A stretch of DNA of 64,000 bases from Rhizobium sp. NXC24 (GTDB lineage: Bacteria > Pseudomonadota > Alphaproteobacteria > Rhizobiales > Rhizobiaceae): the NCBI RefSeq assembly GCF_002944315.1, contig NZ_CP024314.1:248001-312000 (forward strand). Direction: 5' to 3'. The notes beneath the pieces were generated by a model. The model was not told the origin of the DNA and did not search any database. It saw nothing but the letters and a program-made list of their open reading frames with translations. Numbering within the stretch: the first letter of the stretch is position 1; each line of letters starts with the position of its first letter. A program made the translations under genes and the position numbers. Of this stretch, positions 52,479-61,215 are shown piece after piece.

Positions 52479-52604
52479 TCTCCTCTCGGCAGGCCTTGCT
52501 CCGATGCATCTGCACCAAACAGAAGCAATGCTTGCCGATGCTTATCGCAACCTCTTCGGTCGCGTTCCTCCCCCGGGAACGAGGCCGCGGGACGTGTACC
52601 CCCC

Positions 52605-52627
52605 GCAGGCGGCGTCATGCCGCCTGC
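52605..52627 (+). terminator. Stem-loop between the RND and patatin genes
   Basis: A perfect 9-bp stem (GCAGGCGGC / GCCGCCTGC) with a 5-base loop ends 28 bp before the patatin start. No T-run follows. It may partly terminate the pump transcript or regulate read-through into the lipoprotein gene. Confidence 0.5.
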
Positions 52628-52655
52628 CGTCCTGCTCTCCAAAGGTCATAGGCCG

Positions 52656-53834
52656 ATGAACCTCCGGTCGTTCGCGTTTTCCCGCAACAGCCCGATGCGG
52701 GCGCTTCTTATCGTACTCCCGCTTCTGCTCGCCCTCTCCGGGTGCGTGCAGACCTTAGACAGGGCTCTCGATGCGAAGGAGGCGGACAAGGGCGCCATTG
52801 CTGGCTACGGCGAAATCCGGGCCTATCTCGATGACCGGTTCGATGAAGTCCCGGGCGATCTCCATGACTGGGCGCCGGTGACGGCGCACAAAAAAGCCGC
52901 CGCGTTGATGATTTCGGGCGGCGGTGCGGGTGGCGCGTTCAGCGTCGGCGTGCTTTCGGCATGGAGCGCCGCCGGGAACCGTCCGCAGTTCGACATCGTA
53001 ACGGGCGTCAGCACCGGCGCCTTGATCGCTCCTTACGCATTTCTCGGATCGGCCTATGACGATACCCTGGTGGACCTCTACACCAGCGGCGTTGCGCAAG
53101 AGTTGGTCCGGACCAAGGGCTTCGTCGGACTGTTCGGGTCGAGCCTGCTGCGAGCCGGACCATTGAGAGGAATGATCGAACGCTACATCACGCCCGCGAT
53201 TCTGCAGCAGGTTGCCGCTGAGCATCGCAAGGGTCGCCGCCTCTTTGTACTGACCACCAATCTCGACAGCCAGCGCGCCGTCGTATGGAACATGGGCGCG
53301 ATCGCCAATAGCGGGCGCCCCGACGCCCTGAAGCTGTTTCAGGATGTATTGACGGCATCGGCGAGCATTCCCGGCGTTTACCCGGCGGTCATGATCAAGG
53401 CCGAGTCGGGCGGGCGGCAATTCGAGGAGATGCATTCGGACGGCGGCTCGGCGTCGCAAGTCCTCATGATGCCGCAAGCTTTTCTGACGAGTTCCAATCG
53501 CCTCCTGCCCGTCAAAGGGAAGGGCATCGATTTCTACGTGATCGTCAACAATGCGCTCATGCCTGAATTCGCCATCACGCCTGACAGAACGCTTCCTGTG
53601 ATCGTAAGGGCCTATTCGATCTTCATCAAATCGCAGACGCAGAGCGCGTTGACGGCTCTCTATAACTATTCGCGGCTGACCGGCGCCGGTTTCCATCTCG
53701 CCTCGATTGACGCGCCGGTTCAATATTCGATGTTCGATCCGTTCAACACCAACTATATGCGGGCGGTTTATAGCCTCGGATACGCCGAATTCACCGCGGG
53801 GACTCTGTGGAAGGACAAACCCGTGTTTCGCTAG
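52656..53834 (+). CDS. Patatin-like phospholipase lipoprotein
   Basis: The 392-residue precursor has a lipoprotein signal (LLLALSGC). The patatin fold is intact: glycine-rich oxyanion loop SGGGAGGAFSVG near residue 86, nucleophile Ser119 in GVSTG, and catalytic Asp262 in HSDGG. It should hydrolyse phospholipids or lysophospholipids from an envelope location. It follows the RND genes by 177 bp on the same strand, separated by a stem-loop, and may join the envelope-stress regulon by read-through. The physiological lipid is unknown. Confidence 0.86.
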   Translation: MNLRSFAFSRNSPMRALLIVLPLLLALSGCVQTLDRALDAKEADKGAIAGYGEIRAYLDDRFDEVPGDLHDWAPVTAHKKAAALMISGGGAGGAFSVGVLSAWSAAGNRPQFDIVTGVSTGALIAPYAFLGSAYDDTLVDLYTSGVAQELVRTKGFVGLFGSSLLRAGPLRGMIERYITPAILQQVAAEHRKGRRLFVLTTNLDSQRAVVWNMGAIANSGRPDALKLFQDVLTASASIPGVYPAVMIKAESGGRQFEEMHSDGGSASQVLMMPQAFLTSSNRLLPVKGKGIDFYVIVNNALMPEFAITPDRTLPVIVRAYSIFIKSQTQSALTALYNYSRLTGAGFHLASIDAPVQYSMFDPFNTNYMRAVYSLGYAEFTAGTLWKDKPVFR

Positions 53835-53852
53835 GGGGCGCTCGCCTAGAAA

Positions 53853-54356
53853 CTACGCGAGGGCGGCGCTGCCGCTCTCGAATATGGACTGATCGTCGAG
53901 GATGTTCGCGGCAAGCATAGCCCCCTCAAGGGTGGCGAGAACCTGCACGGCGGCGTCTTTGGTGAGGCCATCCTTCATCAGCTTCTCGATTCCGAGGACA
54001 AAGAATCTTTTCACTTCCTCCCTGACCTCGTCCGCCAGATCGTATGACGTCACCGCCAAGGCACCGCAGAGGCACATTCTGCCGTCGCGGTGCAAGGCTG
54101 CACGGAAAACCTGCCGCCAAGCTTGGACGACGTCCGTGCCCTGAGCCAACTCATTCTCCACCGCTTCCAGAAAGCGATCCGTGTAGCGGCGAGCGACCGC
54201 TGCAGCCAGCTTCTCCTTAGCCGGGAAATGGTAGTGCACGGAGGAAGCCTTCACGCCGACGTCGGCGGCGACATCGCGGAAGCTGAAACCACTATACCCT
54301 GCACTGCGAATCCTTTCTTCGGCCGCGTCCAGGATTGCACTTGCTGTATCGTTCAT
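53853..54356 (-). CDS. TetR family regulator
   Basis: The 167-residue protein has a TetR helix-turn-helix (IRSAGYSGFSFRDVAADVGV, then KASSVHYHFPAKEKLAAAVA) and a short C-terminal domain with CLCGALAVTSYDLADEVREE, typical of repressors of SDR or reductase genes. It is divergent from the SDR gene at 54465. Two near-identical palindromes in the gap are its likely operators, giving autoregulation and repression of the SDR/AhpD-like pair. The paired cysteines in CLCG might allow electrophile sensing. Confidence 0.9.
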   Translation of the reverse strand: MNDTASAILDAAEERIRSAGYSGFSFRDVAADVGVKASSVHYHFPAKEKLAAAVARRYTDRFLEAVENELAQGTDVVQAWRQVFRAALHRDGRMCLCGALAVTSYDLADEVREEVKRFFVLGIEKLMKDGLTKDAAVQVLATLEGAMLAANILDDQSIFESGSAALA

Positions 54357-54370
54357 TACGCACGTCCTCT

Positions 54371-54446
54371 CTATCTAGTGTTAGATAGGGCTTGCGCATG
54401 GGAGACGCAACAACTATATGCCCCATATCTATCTAACGTTAGATAG
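54371..54446. promoter_or_regulatory. Two palindromic TetR operators
   Basis: CTATCTAGTGTTAGATAG (54371-54388) and CTATCTAACGTTAGATAG (54429-54446) share 7-bp arms CTATCTA/TAGATAG; the second is a perfect 18-bp palindrome. One lies 15 bp before the divergent TetR start, the other 19 bp before the SDR start, so each covers one promoter. Confidence 0.85.
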
Positions 54447-54464
54447 GCAAATTGGAGATAGGCA

Positions 54465-55232
54465 ATGAGATTTAAAGATAAAGTCGTCGCCATTACCGGC
54501 GGTGGGTCCGGCATCGGCAAGGAAGCGGCAGCTCGTTTTATCGGGGAAGGCGCGAGAGTGGCCCTCAACGGGCGCGATCTCGGTAAGCTTGAAGCCGCGG
54601 CGCGAGAAATCGATCCAAGCGGCACTAAAGTCGTCGTCTCCGCAGGCGACATCGCCTTGCCCGAAACCGGAGCGGCACTCGTTGACGCCGCCGTTTCGCG
54701 TTTCGGCAGGCTCGACGTCCTCGTCAACAATGCCGGCGTCTTCAACCCGACGCCGTTCCTCGAGCTGACGGAAGCGGACTACGACTGGTATCTGGATACT
54801 ATCCTCAAGGGTAAGTTCTTTACCGCCCAAGCCGCCGCCAAGGCGATGAAGGACAAGGGCGGCGCTATCGTGCAGACCGGTTCCATGTGGGCCATCCAAG
54901 CGATCGGGGCGACCCCGTCGGCCGCCTATTCCGCCGCTAACGCCGGCGTGCACGCCATGGTCCGCAACCTTGCTATCGAGCTTGCCCCCTACAACATCCG
55001 CATCAACGCCGTCGCGCCGGCCGTCGTCGAGACGCCTGTTTACAACACTTTCCTGTCGGACGATCAGGTCAAGCAGGTTCTGCCTACGTTCAATTCGTTC
55101 CATCCGCTCGGCCGCAATGGTCAGCCGCGCGATGTTGCCGAGGCTATCCTGTTCCTCGCTTCCGAGCAGGCGTCGTGGATCACCGGGACGGTCCTTCCCG
55201 TCGATGGCGGCGTCACCGCCGGCCGCCAGTGA
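54465..55232 (+). CDS. SDR family oxidoreductase with atypical active site (YxxxN)
   Basis: The 255-residue protein is a classical short-chain dehydrogenase: cofactor motif TGGGSGIG, NNAG, Ser in QTGSMWAI and the C-terminal substrate region ending DGGVTAGRQ. The active-site segment reads YSAANAG, so the Lys of YxxxK is replaced by Asn (codon AAC). This Lys normally lowers the Tyr pKa and binds the cofactor ribose, so activity may be reduced or altered. It precedes an AhpD-like gene by 9 bp and is controlled by the divergent TetR. Confidence 0.88.
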   Translation: MRFKDKVVAITGGGSGIGKEAAARFIGEGARVALNGRDLGKLEAAAREIDPSGTKVVVSAGDIALPETGAALVDAAVSRFGRLDVLVNNAGVFNPTPFLELTEADYDWYLDTILKGKFFTAQAAAKAMKDKGGAIVQTGSMWAIQAIGATPSAAYSAANAGVHAMVRNLAIELAPYNIRINAVAPAVVETPVYNTFLSDDQVKQVLPTFNSFHPLGRNGQPRDVAEAILFLASEQASWITGTVLPVDGGVTAGRQ

Positions 55233-55241
55233 GGAGCCGAA

Positions 55242-55592
55242 ATGAGCAATATGCAGGATTGGAATGCCTACCGTGACGCCTTGATCGGCCGTGTCGGCGA
55301 GTTCGCCAAGCTGAGCCCGGACGTCTTAACCGGTTTGCATGTGATCGAAGGCAGCGGCAACAAGACTGCTATACTGGAGCCGAAGATGCACGAGATCATC
55401 GCTCTGGCAGTTGCGGTCACGACGCGCTGCGATGGGTGCATCGCCGTTCACGCGAAGAAGGCGGTCGAACTCGGGGCTTCAAAGGGCGAGATCGCCGAAG
55501 CGCTGGGAGTGGCCATCGCGCTCAACGCAGGCGCTGCGCTCACCTATACGGCCCGCGTGTTCGACGCGATCGAGGCGTTGCCTGGAAAATGA
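55242..55592 (+). CDS. AhpD-like carboxymuconolactone decarboxylase family protein
   Basis: The 116-residue protein has the CMD/AhpD helical fold with the redox motif CDGCIAVHAKKAVELGASK and the following GEIAEALGVAIALNAGAALT. In this family the Cys pair with a nearby His forms a peroxidase or disulfide-reductase site. It is coupled to the SDR gene and ends before a strong terminator. The pair may detoxify peroxides or reactive carbonyls, an inference from the TetR-regulated pairing. Confidence 0.9.
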   Translation: MSNMQDWNAYRDALIGRVGEFAKLSPDVLTGLHVIEGSGNKTAILEPKMHEIIALAVAVTTRCDGCIAVHAKKAVELGASKGEIAEALGVAIALNAGAALTYTARVFDAIEALPGK

Positions 55593-55596
55593 GCGC

Positions 55597-55631
55597 GAGC
55601 CGAGCGCAAGGCGCTGCAGTGCGCTCGGCTC
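55597..55631 (+). terminator. Terminator after the AhpD-like gene
   Basis: A perfect 11-bp stem (GAGCCGAGCGC / GCGCTCGGCTC) with a 13-base loop begins 4 bp after the stop and is followed by TTCCTT. It ends the SDR/AhpD-like operon. Confidence 0.8.
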
Positions 55632-55693
55632 TTCCTTGGAAATCTCCGGCCGGTAAAAAGACACTGCCGATGGTACCGCGCGGAACCGAAACA

Positions 55694-55966
55694 TTATTCA
55701 GCGTCTGCGGATGCCTGACTGCGATCGATATGCAGGATGATCTTCTCCGGACGCTCGCCATCCTTTTGCAAGAGAATGATCACAGTGCATTTTTCGTCGC
55801 CTTGGCGAAACGATAGCAGCCGACCCCTTGTCTTCGACAGGACGTCTTCCACCACGTCGGTGCAATCGTTCAAGCGATTCGGTGCAGGATTTGGCCGCAG
55901 CGCTTGTGCATGCGCCGAGATGGCCAGAACCGAAACCACCGCCAAAGCGCTCCAAAACGAATTCAT
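55694..55966 (-). CDS. Small secreted protein, possibly PepSY-like
   Basis: The 90-residue precursor starts MNSFWSALAVVSVLAISAHA, a signal peptide cut after AHA. The mature 70 residues include VEDVLSKTRGRLLSFRQGDE and CTVIILLQKDGERPEKIILH, which resembles the curved sheet of PepSY-like periplasmic proteins, with two cysteines that may pair. Upstream in-frame ATGs would place the signal peptide internally and are rejected. Function is unknown; PepSY-like identity is a weak guess. Confidence 0.6.
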   Translation of the reverse strand: MNSFWSALAVVSVLAISAHAQALRPNPAPNRLNDCTDVVEDVLSKTRGRLLSFRQGDEKCTVIILLQKDGERPEKIILHIDRSQASADAE

Positions 55967-56058
55967 GCCATCCCGGCAGCTTATCGGAGATAAGCTGCGA
56001 AACGGGCTGGATTGATCCATTCGTAATCTCGACAGCATAATTCCCGCTTCTGCTCTGC

Positions 56059-56304
56059 TCAGCATCTTGGCAGAGCGTCAACACGGTTGAGTGTCAGCGT
56101 CCACTCGTCCGGGCCTCCGTTGTCGTGGACATAAACAGATCGGCCATCGTTTTCGGCGATTTTGAGCAGCATCACCACCCAATCTGAAGGCGCCTCTCCG
56201 GGAAGCCTCTGTTTTTCCAGCCACCGAATGAGATATCCTAAGTCGCCAAAGCCCTTTTTGGGTTCAATGCGTGGCCGATAGAGTGCCCAGAGATAAACGG
56301 TCAC
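56059..56304 (-). CDS. Small hypothetical protein (81 aa)
   Basis: The frame starts with GTG at 56304, with AAAGAGG at proper spacing upstream, and begins TVYLWALYRPRIEPKKGFGD. It has a mix of aromatic and charged residues and a central region (WVVMLLKIAENDGRSVYVHD) that looks like a small alpha/beta domain. No known family is recognised. It lies on the same strand as its two neighbours. Confidence 0.55.
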   Translation of the reverse strand: MTVYLWALYRPRIEPKKGFGDLGYLIRWLEKQRLPGEAPSDWVVMLLKIAENDGRSVYVHDNGGPDEWTLTLNRVDALPRC

Positions 56305-56406
56305 ATAGATCCTCTTTGCAGTGTGCCGTTGCTGACGAGTGATTGCAAATATCCGCCAAAGATTCCGCAGCCTCGATTATCCGAGATTCAGGAACCGAAA
56401 GCGGAA

Positions 56407-56688
56407 TCAGGCTTCCTTCTGGATTGGCCTGGCGGGATCCAGATCTTGGATATGCCCTGCAGATCCGCTCAACACGACATCTCCCCCCTTGTTGATCAGC
56501 TTGCCGTGGATCGTTCCGCGAATGATCACGAACGCACCCTTCTCAACAATGAGATCGTGCCCGATGCTTCCATGGAGTTCGAACCGTCGGCCGGCGGGAA
56601 CCGTTACCGTGCCGGCGATAGACCCAAAGAACCGTACGTCGCGATCCAATACGATTGATCCATCGATATTGACATTGAGATCGTCCAA
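56407..56688 (-). CDS. Small bactofilin-like beta-helix protein
   Basis: The 93-residue frame starts at a TTG with AAAGGGG 6 bases upstream. The sequence has repeating turns of hydrophobic and Gly residues (NVNIDGSIVLDRDVRFFGSI, AGTVTVPAGRRFELHGSIGH, IRGTIHGKLINKGGDVVLSG), the pattern of a right-handed beta-helix such as bactofilins. It is much shorter than typical bactofilins. It could be a small polymerising or scaffold protein. Confidence 0.55.
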   Translation of the reverse strand: MDDLNVNIDGSIVLDRDVRFFGSIAGTVTVPAGRRFELHGSIGHDLIVEKGAFVIIRGTIHGKLINKGGDVVLSGSAGHIQDLDPARPIQKEA

Positions 56689-56828
56689 GCGATGCCCCTT
56701 TCAGTCACGAAGTTTTGGGATAAGGTTCGCGAGCGCTGCGTGTGGTGGCACGCGGCGCATATGGACCTAGCCTAAGCGCTCAGTGTGGCGCGCCCGCGAA
56801 CGTCCTCCCAATGCGGACGTCATGAAAA

Positions 56829-56847
56829 TATATCATGCCATGATATA
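56829..56847. promoter_or_regulatory. Palindromic MarR operator
   Basis: TATATCATG, C, CATGATATA is a perfect 9-1-9 palindrome 18 bp before the MarR gene start, overlapping where a promoter would lie. MarR dimers typically bind such sites, so autoregulation is likely. Confidence 0.75.
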
Positions 56848-56865
56848 AATAAAGGAAAAATGTGC

Positions 56866-57333
56866 ATGCCCTCGGGAAAGCGGTCCAGTCGGTCAAACAA
56901 AAACGAACTTGAGACCCAGCCCCTGGATCCGGGCATCTACGAAGGCCTTGCGGGCGTCAGGCTCGCCATGCGGCTATTTCTTTCTTTCAGCGAAGCCGCG
57001 GTTTCCGAGGCGGGAGTGACATCCCAGCAATATCAGGCGCTGTTGGTGATCAAGGTCGCGCCTGGAAGTCAGATTATGGTGCGCGAACTTGCCGATCAAA
57101 TGCTCCTGCAGCATCACGGTGCGGTGCAGCTCGTGGACAGGCTCGCGACGGCAGGGTTCGCCGTCCGCATTCCCTCGGAAGAAGACAAGCGAAGCGTGCT
57201 GATCGGCCTCACTCCCAAAGGAGAAGAGTTGGTCGAGCGCTTGGCAAGAACCCATCTGAAAGGAATGCTGGCAAATGAACGGCTGCTCGTCGAATCCCTC
57301 AAGAGACTACGGCGTCTCTCGAGATTGGGCTAA
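56866..57333 (+). CDS. MarR family regulator
   Basis: The 155-residue protein has a MarR winged helix: [40 protein letters not shown] and the wing [23 protein letters not shown] 56866 has AAAGGA 9 bases upstream. It stands 43 bp before the kinase/GatZ fusion gene on the same strand, so both may be one transcript, and a strong palindrome precedes it. The ligand is unknown; a sugar or phenolic effector is possible. Confidence 0.88.
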   Translation: MPSGKRSSRSNKNELETQPLDPGIYEGLAGVRLAMRLFLSFSEAAVSEAGVTSQQYQALLVIKVAPGSQIMVRELADQMLLQHHGAVQLVDRLATAGFAVRIPSEEDKRSVLIGLTPKGEELVERLARTHLKGMLANERLLVESLKRLRRLSRLG

Positions 57334-57376
57334 TTGCGGCCTGGTAATAACAACAGCTATCGAAAGCAGGATTGCA

Positions 57377-59626
57377 ATGGCTTCAATACTGGCTCCCGAC
57401 GAACTGGGTCCTACCGTGTGCGTAGGAGAAATCCTTGTGGAGATCGTGGCCACGACGGTCGGCGATGGGTTCCGCGATGCGCAGCCCCTAATCGGACCGT
57501 TCGCCAGCGGCGCGCCGGCAATCTTCATATCGCAGTGCGGGCGCCTCGGAGGTCGCGCGGCCATGGTCGGCGCCGTGGGCGACGACGATTTCGGGCGGGT
57601 GAATACCGATCGGCTCAAGCGCGACGGCGTCGATGTCTCGGCCATATCGATCGATCCCGAATACCCTACGGGCAGCGCCTTCGTCCGTTACCGCAAGGAC
57701 GGATCGCGAGATTTCGTTTACAACATCGCAAAATCCGCCGCCGCGCGCTTCGGATGGACCCGGCACGTCAGCGATCTCATCAATCGCAGCGGACATCTGC
57801 ACGTCATGGGTTCCGCACTCTCCATGCCAAGCGCCCGAGACGTCATCGACAAGGCGGTCGACGTCATCAAGTCCCGCGGCGGCACGCTTTCGGTCGATCC
57901 GAACATCCGGAAAGAGCTGAGGCTCGACGAAGACACCGAGCGTCGATTTGCGAAGCTCGTTGCGGCTGCGGATCTGCTTCTGCCTTCCGGCGAGGAACTG
58001 GAACGGGCGGCCGGTGTGGAAGGCGAAGACAATGCGGTCCGGCGTCTGCTCGAACTTGGTGTGAAGGAAATCGTACTCAAGCGCGGAGCTGCCGGCGCGA
58101 CCTATTTCAACGGGCAAGGAGAGCGCATCGATATACCGGCTTTCGCCGTCGAAGAGATCGATCCTACGGGTGCTGGAGATTGTTTCGGTGGCGCTTATCT
58201 CACCTGCCGCCGGCTCGGCATGCCGGCGCAAGACGCTCTCACTTATGCTGCGGCGGCTGGCGCGCGAAACGTGACCGTGCGCGGCCCGATGGAAGGAGCC
58301 GGCACTCGTGAAGAACTCGATGCATTCATCTCCGCAACGGAAAGGCGTTCCCTGATGCAGATCCATCTTAGCGAACTGGCCGCACTCAGGATTGCAGGCC
58401 GTCCGAGGGGGATCACATCCGTATGTTCCGCCCATCCCGTCGTGTTGCGTGCGGCACTTCGCCATGGACGCCAGCATGCCAGTACCGTCTTGATCGAGGC
58501 CACGTGCAATCAGGTCAATCACCGCGGCGGCTATACCGGAATGACGCCCAAGGACTTTGCCGCGCTTGTTGAGAAGCTCGCAAAAGAAGAGGGTTGCCCC
58601 GGTCATCTCGTGGTGCTCGGTGGTGACCATCTCGGTCCGAACCCGTGGCGAGACCGTCCAGCCGAAGAGGCTATGGCCGAAGCGGAGAAAATGGTCGCCG
58701 CATATGTTGAGGCCGGATTTCGCAAGATTCACCTTGATGCGTCGATGGGCTGCTTGGGCGAACCCCAGGCGCTTGACGACGAAACCACGGCGCATCGCGC
58801 GGCGCGTCTTGCGGCGGTCGCCGAAGCCTCGGCGAGGCGCAACGGCGGCGCGATGCCCGTCTATATCCTCGGCACCGAAGTTCCGCCGCCCGGCGGTGCG
58901 GATCATGCCCTTACCGCCATCGAACCGACCGCGGCGTCTGCCGCCAGGCAGACGATCGATGTGCATCGTCAAGTCTTTGAAAAGGCGGGTCTGCAGGAAG
59001 CATTTGCACGCGCCATCGGCTTGGTCGTCCAGCCGGGTGTCGAGTTCGGGAACCACAATGTAATACTTTATGATCGCAGCAAGATCGAAACCCTCCAACA
59101 GGTTCTGACCGACGAGCCGCAATTCGTGTTCGAAGCGCATTCGACCGACTACCAGGGTACGCGGTCGCTCGGTGCGCTGGTAGAGGATGGCTTTCCTATT
59201 CTGAAGGTTGGTCCTGAACTGACATTTGTATTGCGCGAAGCCCTTTACGGACTGGATTTGATCGCCTCCGATCTCGTGCCGGGCTACGGTGAGCGCCCGC
59301 TCCATGCGGCGATGGAAGCCTTGATGTCAGCGCACCCGGACAATTGGAACCGTCATTACCACGGAACGGAAGGGGAGAAGCGATGGCTGAGGCACTACTC
59401 GCTTTCCGACCGGATCCGATATTACTGGACGTCGCCGGACGCCCAGTCTGCAGTCGAACGGCTTTACGACGCGCTGCGGGGGCGGCTCGTACCTGTGCCG
59501 CTGTTCTGGCAGCACATGCCGGCCGCTCAGCAATTTGCCGAAGCGCCACTCGATCCGGAAGAGGTTTTGATTTGGCGGGTGACGAGAAGCCTCGCGGACT
59601 ATCACGCGGCCTGCGGCGCCGGCTGA
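57377..59626 (+). CDS. Fusion of PfkB sugar kinase and GatZ/KbaZ tagatose-bisphosphate aldolase subunit
   Basis: The 749-residue protein has two halves. Residues 1-325 are a PfkB/ribokinase-type kinase with the ATP/catalytic motif [14 protein letters not shown]. From about 330, beginning [20 protein letters not shown], it matches GatZ/KbaZ, the non-catalytic partner of class II D-tagatose-1,6-bisphosphate aldolase ([51 protein letters not shown]). The kinase half would phosphorylate a tagatose-type sugar phosphate. The GatZ part needs a GatY/KbaY aldolase that is not in this window. ATG 57377 follows CAGGATT. An internal ATG at the GatZ start might also be used. Confidence 0.87.
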   Translation: MASILAPDELGPTVCVGEILVEIVATTVGDGFRDAQPLIGPFASGAPAIFISQCGRLGGRAAMVGAVGDDDFGRVNTDRLKRDGVDVSAISIDPEYPTGSAFVRYRKDGSRDFVYNIAKSAAARFGWTRHVSDLINRSGHLHVMGSALSMPSARDVIDKAVDVIKSRGGTLSVDPNIRKELRLDEDTERRFAKLVAAADLLLPSGEELERAAGVEGEDNAVRRLLELGVKEIVLKRGAAGATYFNGQGERIDIPAFAVEEIDPTGAGDCFGGAYLTCRRLGMPAQDALTYAAAAGARNVTVRGPMEGAGTREELDAFISATERRSLMQIHLSELAALRIAGRPRGITSVCSAHPVVLRAALRHGRQHASTVLIEATCNQVNHRGGYTGMTPKDFAALVEKLAKEEGCPGHLVVLGGDHLGPNPWRDRPAEEAMAEAEKMVAAYVEAGFRKIHLDASMGCLGEPQALDDETTAHRAARLAAVAEASARRNGGAMPVYILGTEVPPPGGADHALTAIEPTAASAARQTIDVHRQVFEKAGLQEAFARAIGLVVQPGVEFGNHNVILYDRSKIETLQQVLTDEPQFVFEAHSTDYQGTRSLGALVEDGFPILKVGPELTFVLREALYGLDLIASDLVPGYGERPLHAAMEALMSAHPDNWNRHYHGTEGEKRWLRHYSLSDRIRYYWTSPDAQSAVERLYDALRGRLVPVPLFWQHMPAAQQFAEAPLDPEEVLIWRVTRSLADYHAACGAG

Positions 59627-59908
59627 GAATAGCGCGGCAGGCAACGTGCGGAGGACACGGGACCGTTCGACCCGGCAAAGCTAGCATCGCGATCGATACG
59701 CCCAATTCGCGAATGGGCGATGTTATGCTATCGTTACCTGCGCCTTCCACGAATTCTTGTTGTTTAAACTTCGACGTGCCTTGGATCGCAAGCCACCCGC
59801 CAAAATGCATTGGCCATGCGGCAGACGCGACGCGGCGGGCGGCAAAGCATCTCTGGATAGTCGACGTGAATAGCGCCGGAAAAGACAAATCATTTGAGGG
59901 AGATTGAC

Positions 59909-60361
59909 ATGAAAAAATATCTGCTTGCCGCTTCCGTGATTGCTCTTATGGCGCCGCCGGCCCTTGCCGAAGAGTGCGCGCCGATCACCAAACCTCAGGT
60001 GGAGCAGTTGTTTGATCGCTGGAACGCCTCGCTGGCCACGTTGGACCCAGAAAAGGTGGTCGAAAACTACGCGCCCGACGCCGTCCTCCTGCCGACCCTG
60101 TCGAATAAGCCGCGGCTGACGCAGCAGGAGCGCAAGGAATACTTCGTGGACTTCCTGAAGAAGCATCCGCAAGGGAAAATCAACAGCCGCACGATCAAAA
60201 TCGGCTGCAACGACGCGCTCGATACCGGCATCTACACCTTCACCTTGAAGGGCGGGACCAAGGTCCCGGCGCGCTATACGTTCACCTACGAATTCAAGAA
60301 CGGGAAGTGGCTGATCTCGTCGCATCACTCCTCGGCTATGCCAGAGAAGCACGCGGGTTAA
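59909..60361 (+). CDS. Secreted SnoaL/SgcJ-like (NTF2-fold) protein
   Basis: The 150-residue precursor begins MKKYLLAASVIALMAPPALA, a signal peptide cut after ALA. The mature part has the NTF2 cone pattern FDRWNASLATLDPEKVVENY, ILLPTLSNKPRL-like, and FTYEFKNGKWLISSHHSSAM, typical of SgcJ/EcaC or DUF4440 proteins. It contains two cysteines. Function is unknown; extracytoplasmic relatives bind or isomerise small molecules. GAGGGAG precedes the start. Confidence 0.82.
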   Translation: MKKYLLAASVIALMAPPALAEECAPITKPQVEQLFDRWNASLATLDPEKVVENYAPDAVLLPTLSNKPRLTQQERKEYFVDFLKKHPQGKINSRTIKIGCNDALDTGIYTFTLKGGTKVPARYTFTYEFKNGKWLISSHHSSAMPEKHAG

Positions 60362-60373
60362 AACGGCCAGAGA

Positions 60374-60404
60374 CGGGAGCACCGGGCTATTGCGGGTGCT
60401 CCCG
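60374..60404. terminator. Convergent stem-loop terminator
   Basis: A 10-bp perfect stem (CGGGAGCACC / GGTGCTCCCG) lies in the 55-bp gap between the convergent NTF2-fold and GreA-like genes and probably serves both. It has no clear T-run. Confidence 0.65.
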
Positions 60405-60416
60405 CAAGCGATACCC

Positions 60417-60899
60417 TCAAGTGATCGATACGATCTCCAGTTCATGGTCGCCGACCATGACTGCGTCGCCGACAGATTTTCCCATCAGGGACCGGGCGAC
60501 CGGTGAAACATAAGAGATCGTCCCTTGTTTGGGCTCGGCTTCGTCTTCCCCGACGATGCGATAGGTCTGCACGCGCCCGTCATCGCGGCTGAAGGTGACA
60601 GTGCTGCCGAAAGCGACGGTCTCATTGGATGTTGGGGCCGCTATCACCTCAGCAGTGCGAACCCGCTCGTTGAAATACCGCAGATCGCGAAGGGGTACTG
60701 CCGTTTGGCGCCGCCGCTCGTTTACATCCTCGACAGCGCTTGCGGCTTCGTATTGTTCGCGGGCCTCCTGCAGCGCGGCGTTGAGCGCCCTCAATCCTGC
60801 TTCGGTGACGAGGTTTTGATAGGGCGAGATAGCGCGGTCGGGAAGCTGCGTCTCCGCCGCCGTTTCCGCACTTTCCTCTTTTGTAAACGCAACAGCCAA
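60417..60899 (-). CDS. GreA/GreB-family (Rnk-like) transcription factor
   Basis: The 160-residue protein has an N-terminal coiled-coil part (GLRALNAALQEAREQYEAAS) and a C-terminal FKBP-like GreA domain (VAFGSTVTFSRDDGRVQTYR, SPVARSLMGKSVGDAVMV). The domain binds RNA polymerase; Gre factors rescue backtracked complexes if acidic residues sit at the coiled-coil tip, while Rnk-like forms lack cleavage. The tip here has Glu and Asp (SAVEDVNERR). Extra N-terminal residues suggest an accessory paralogue of the housekeeping GreA. Confidence 0.83.
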   Translation of the reverse strand: MAVAFTKEESAETAAETQLPDRAISPYQNLVTEAGLRALNAALQEAREQYEAASAVEDVNERRRQTAVPLRDLRYFNERVRTAEVIAAPTSNETVAFGSTVTFSRDDGRVQTYRIVGEDEAEPKQGTISYVSPVARSLMGKSVGDAVMVGDHELEIVSIT

Positions 60900-61215
60900 A
60901 ACAAACTCCGCAAGGCAAACGATCCTATAACAGGATGATATAGTCGGCCGATTATGAAAGCCAAGACGCGAGCGCGCAGGCGTGGCGAGAAGTTATTTAG
61001 CGCGACCTAAGGCGTGGATGTTGCCATGACCGACTGGCATAGTCGGCTGCCTCATCGGTGGGCGACAAATTCCCTATTTCTCCAGCTTCTGGAAAAACTT
61101 TCTCCATCAGACCGACGGTCGCAAAACAGATAGCCTATTAAATCCATCGATTATACCGCAATACTTAACATACGGCTTTTGGCCCGGCTAAAACTCAAAA
61201 TGCGGAGAGGAACTC
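60900..61215. other. Intergenic region upstream of the monooxygenase operon
   Basis: The 316-base gap between the divergent GreA-like and monooxygenase genes holds no credible coding frame. A 6-bp hairpin CCGACT/AGTCGG lies at 61030-61046. The right third is AT-rich (around ATTAAATCCATCGATTATAC) and probably carries the promoter of the plus-strand operon. No known riboswitch is recognised. Confidence 0.5.

Noticed and set aside
52381..52659. Plus-strand open frame bridging the pump and patatin genes
   Set aside because: It overlaps the end of the pump gene in another frame and lacks a ribosome site or domain.
57488..59305. Long minus-strand open frame of about 600 codons opposite the kinase-GatZ fusion
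   Set aside because: It is a shadow of the fusion gene; there is no recognisable domain or ribosome site.
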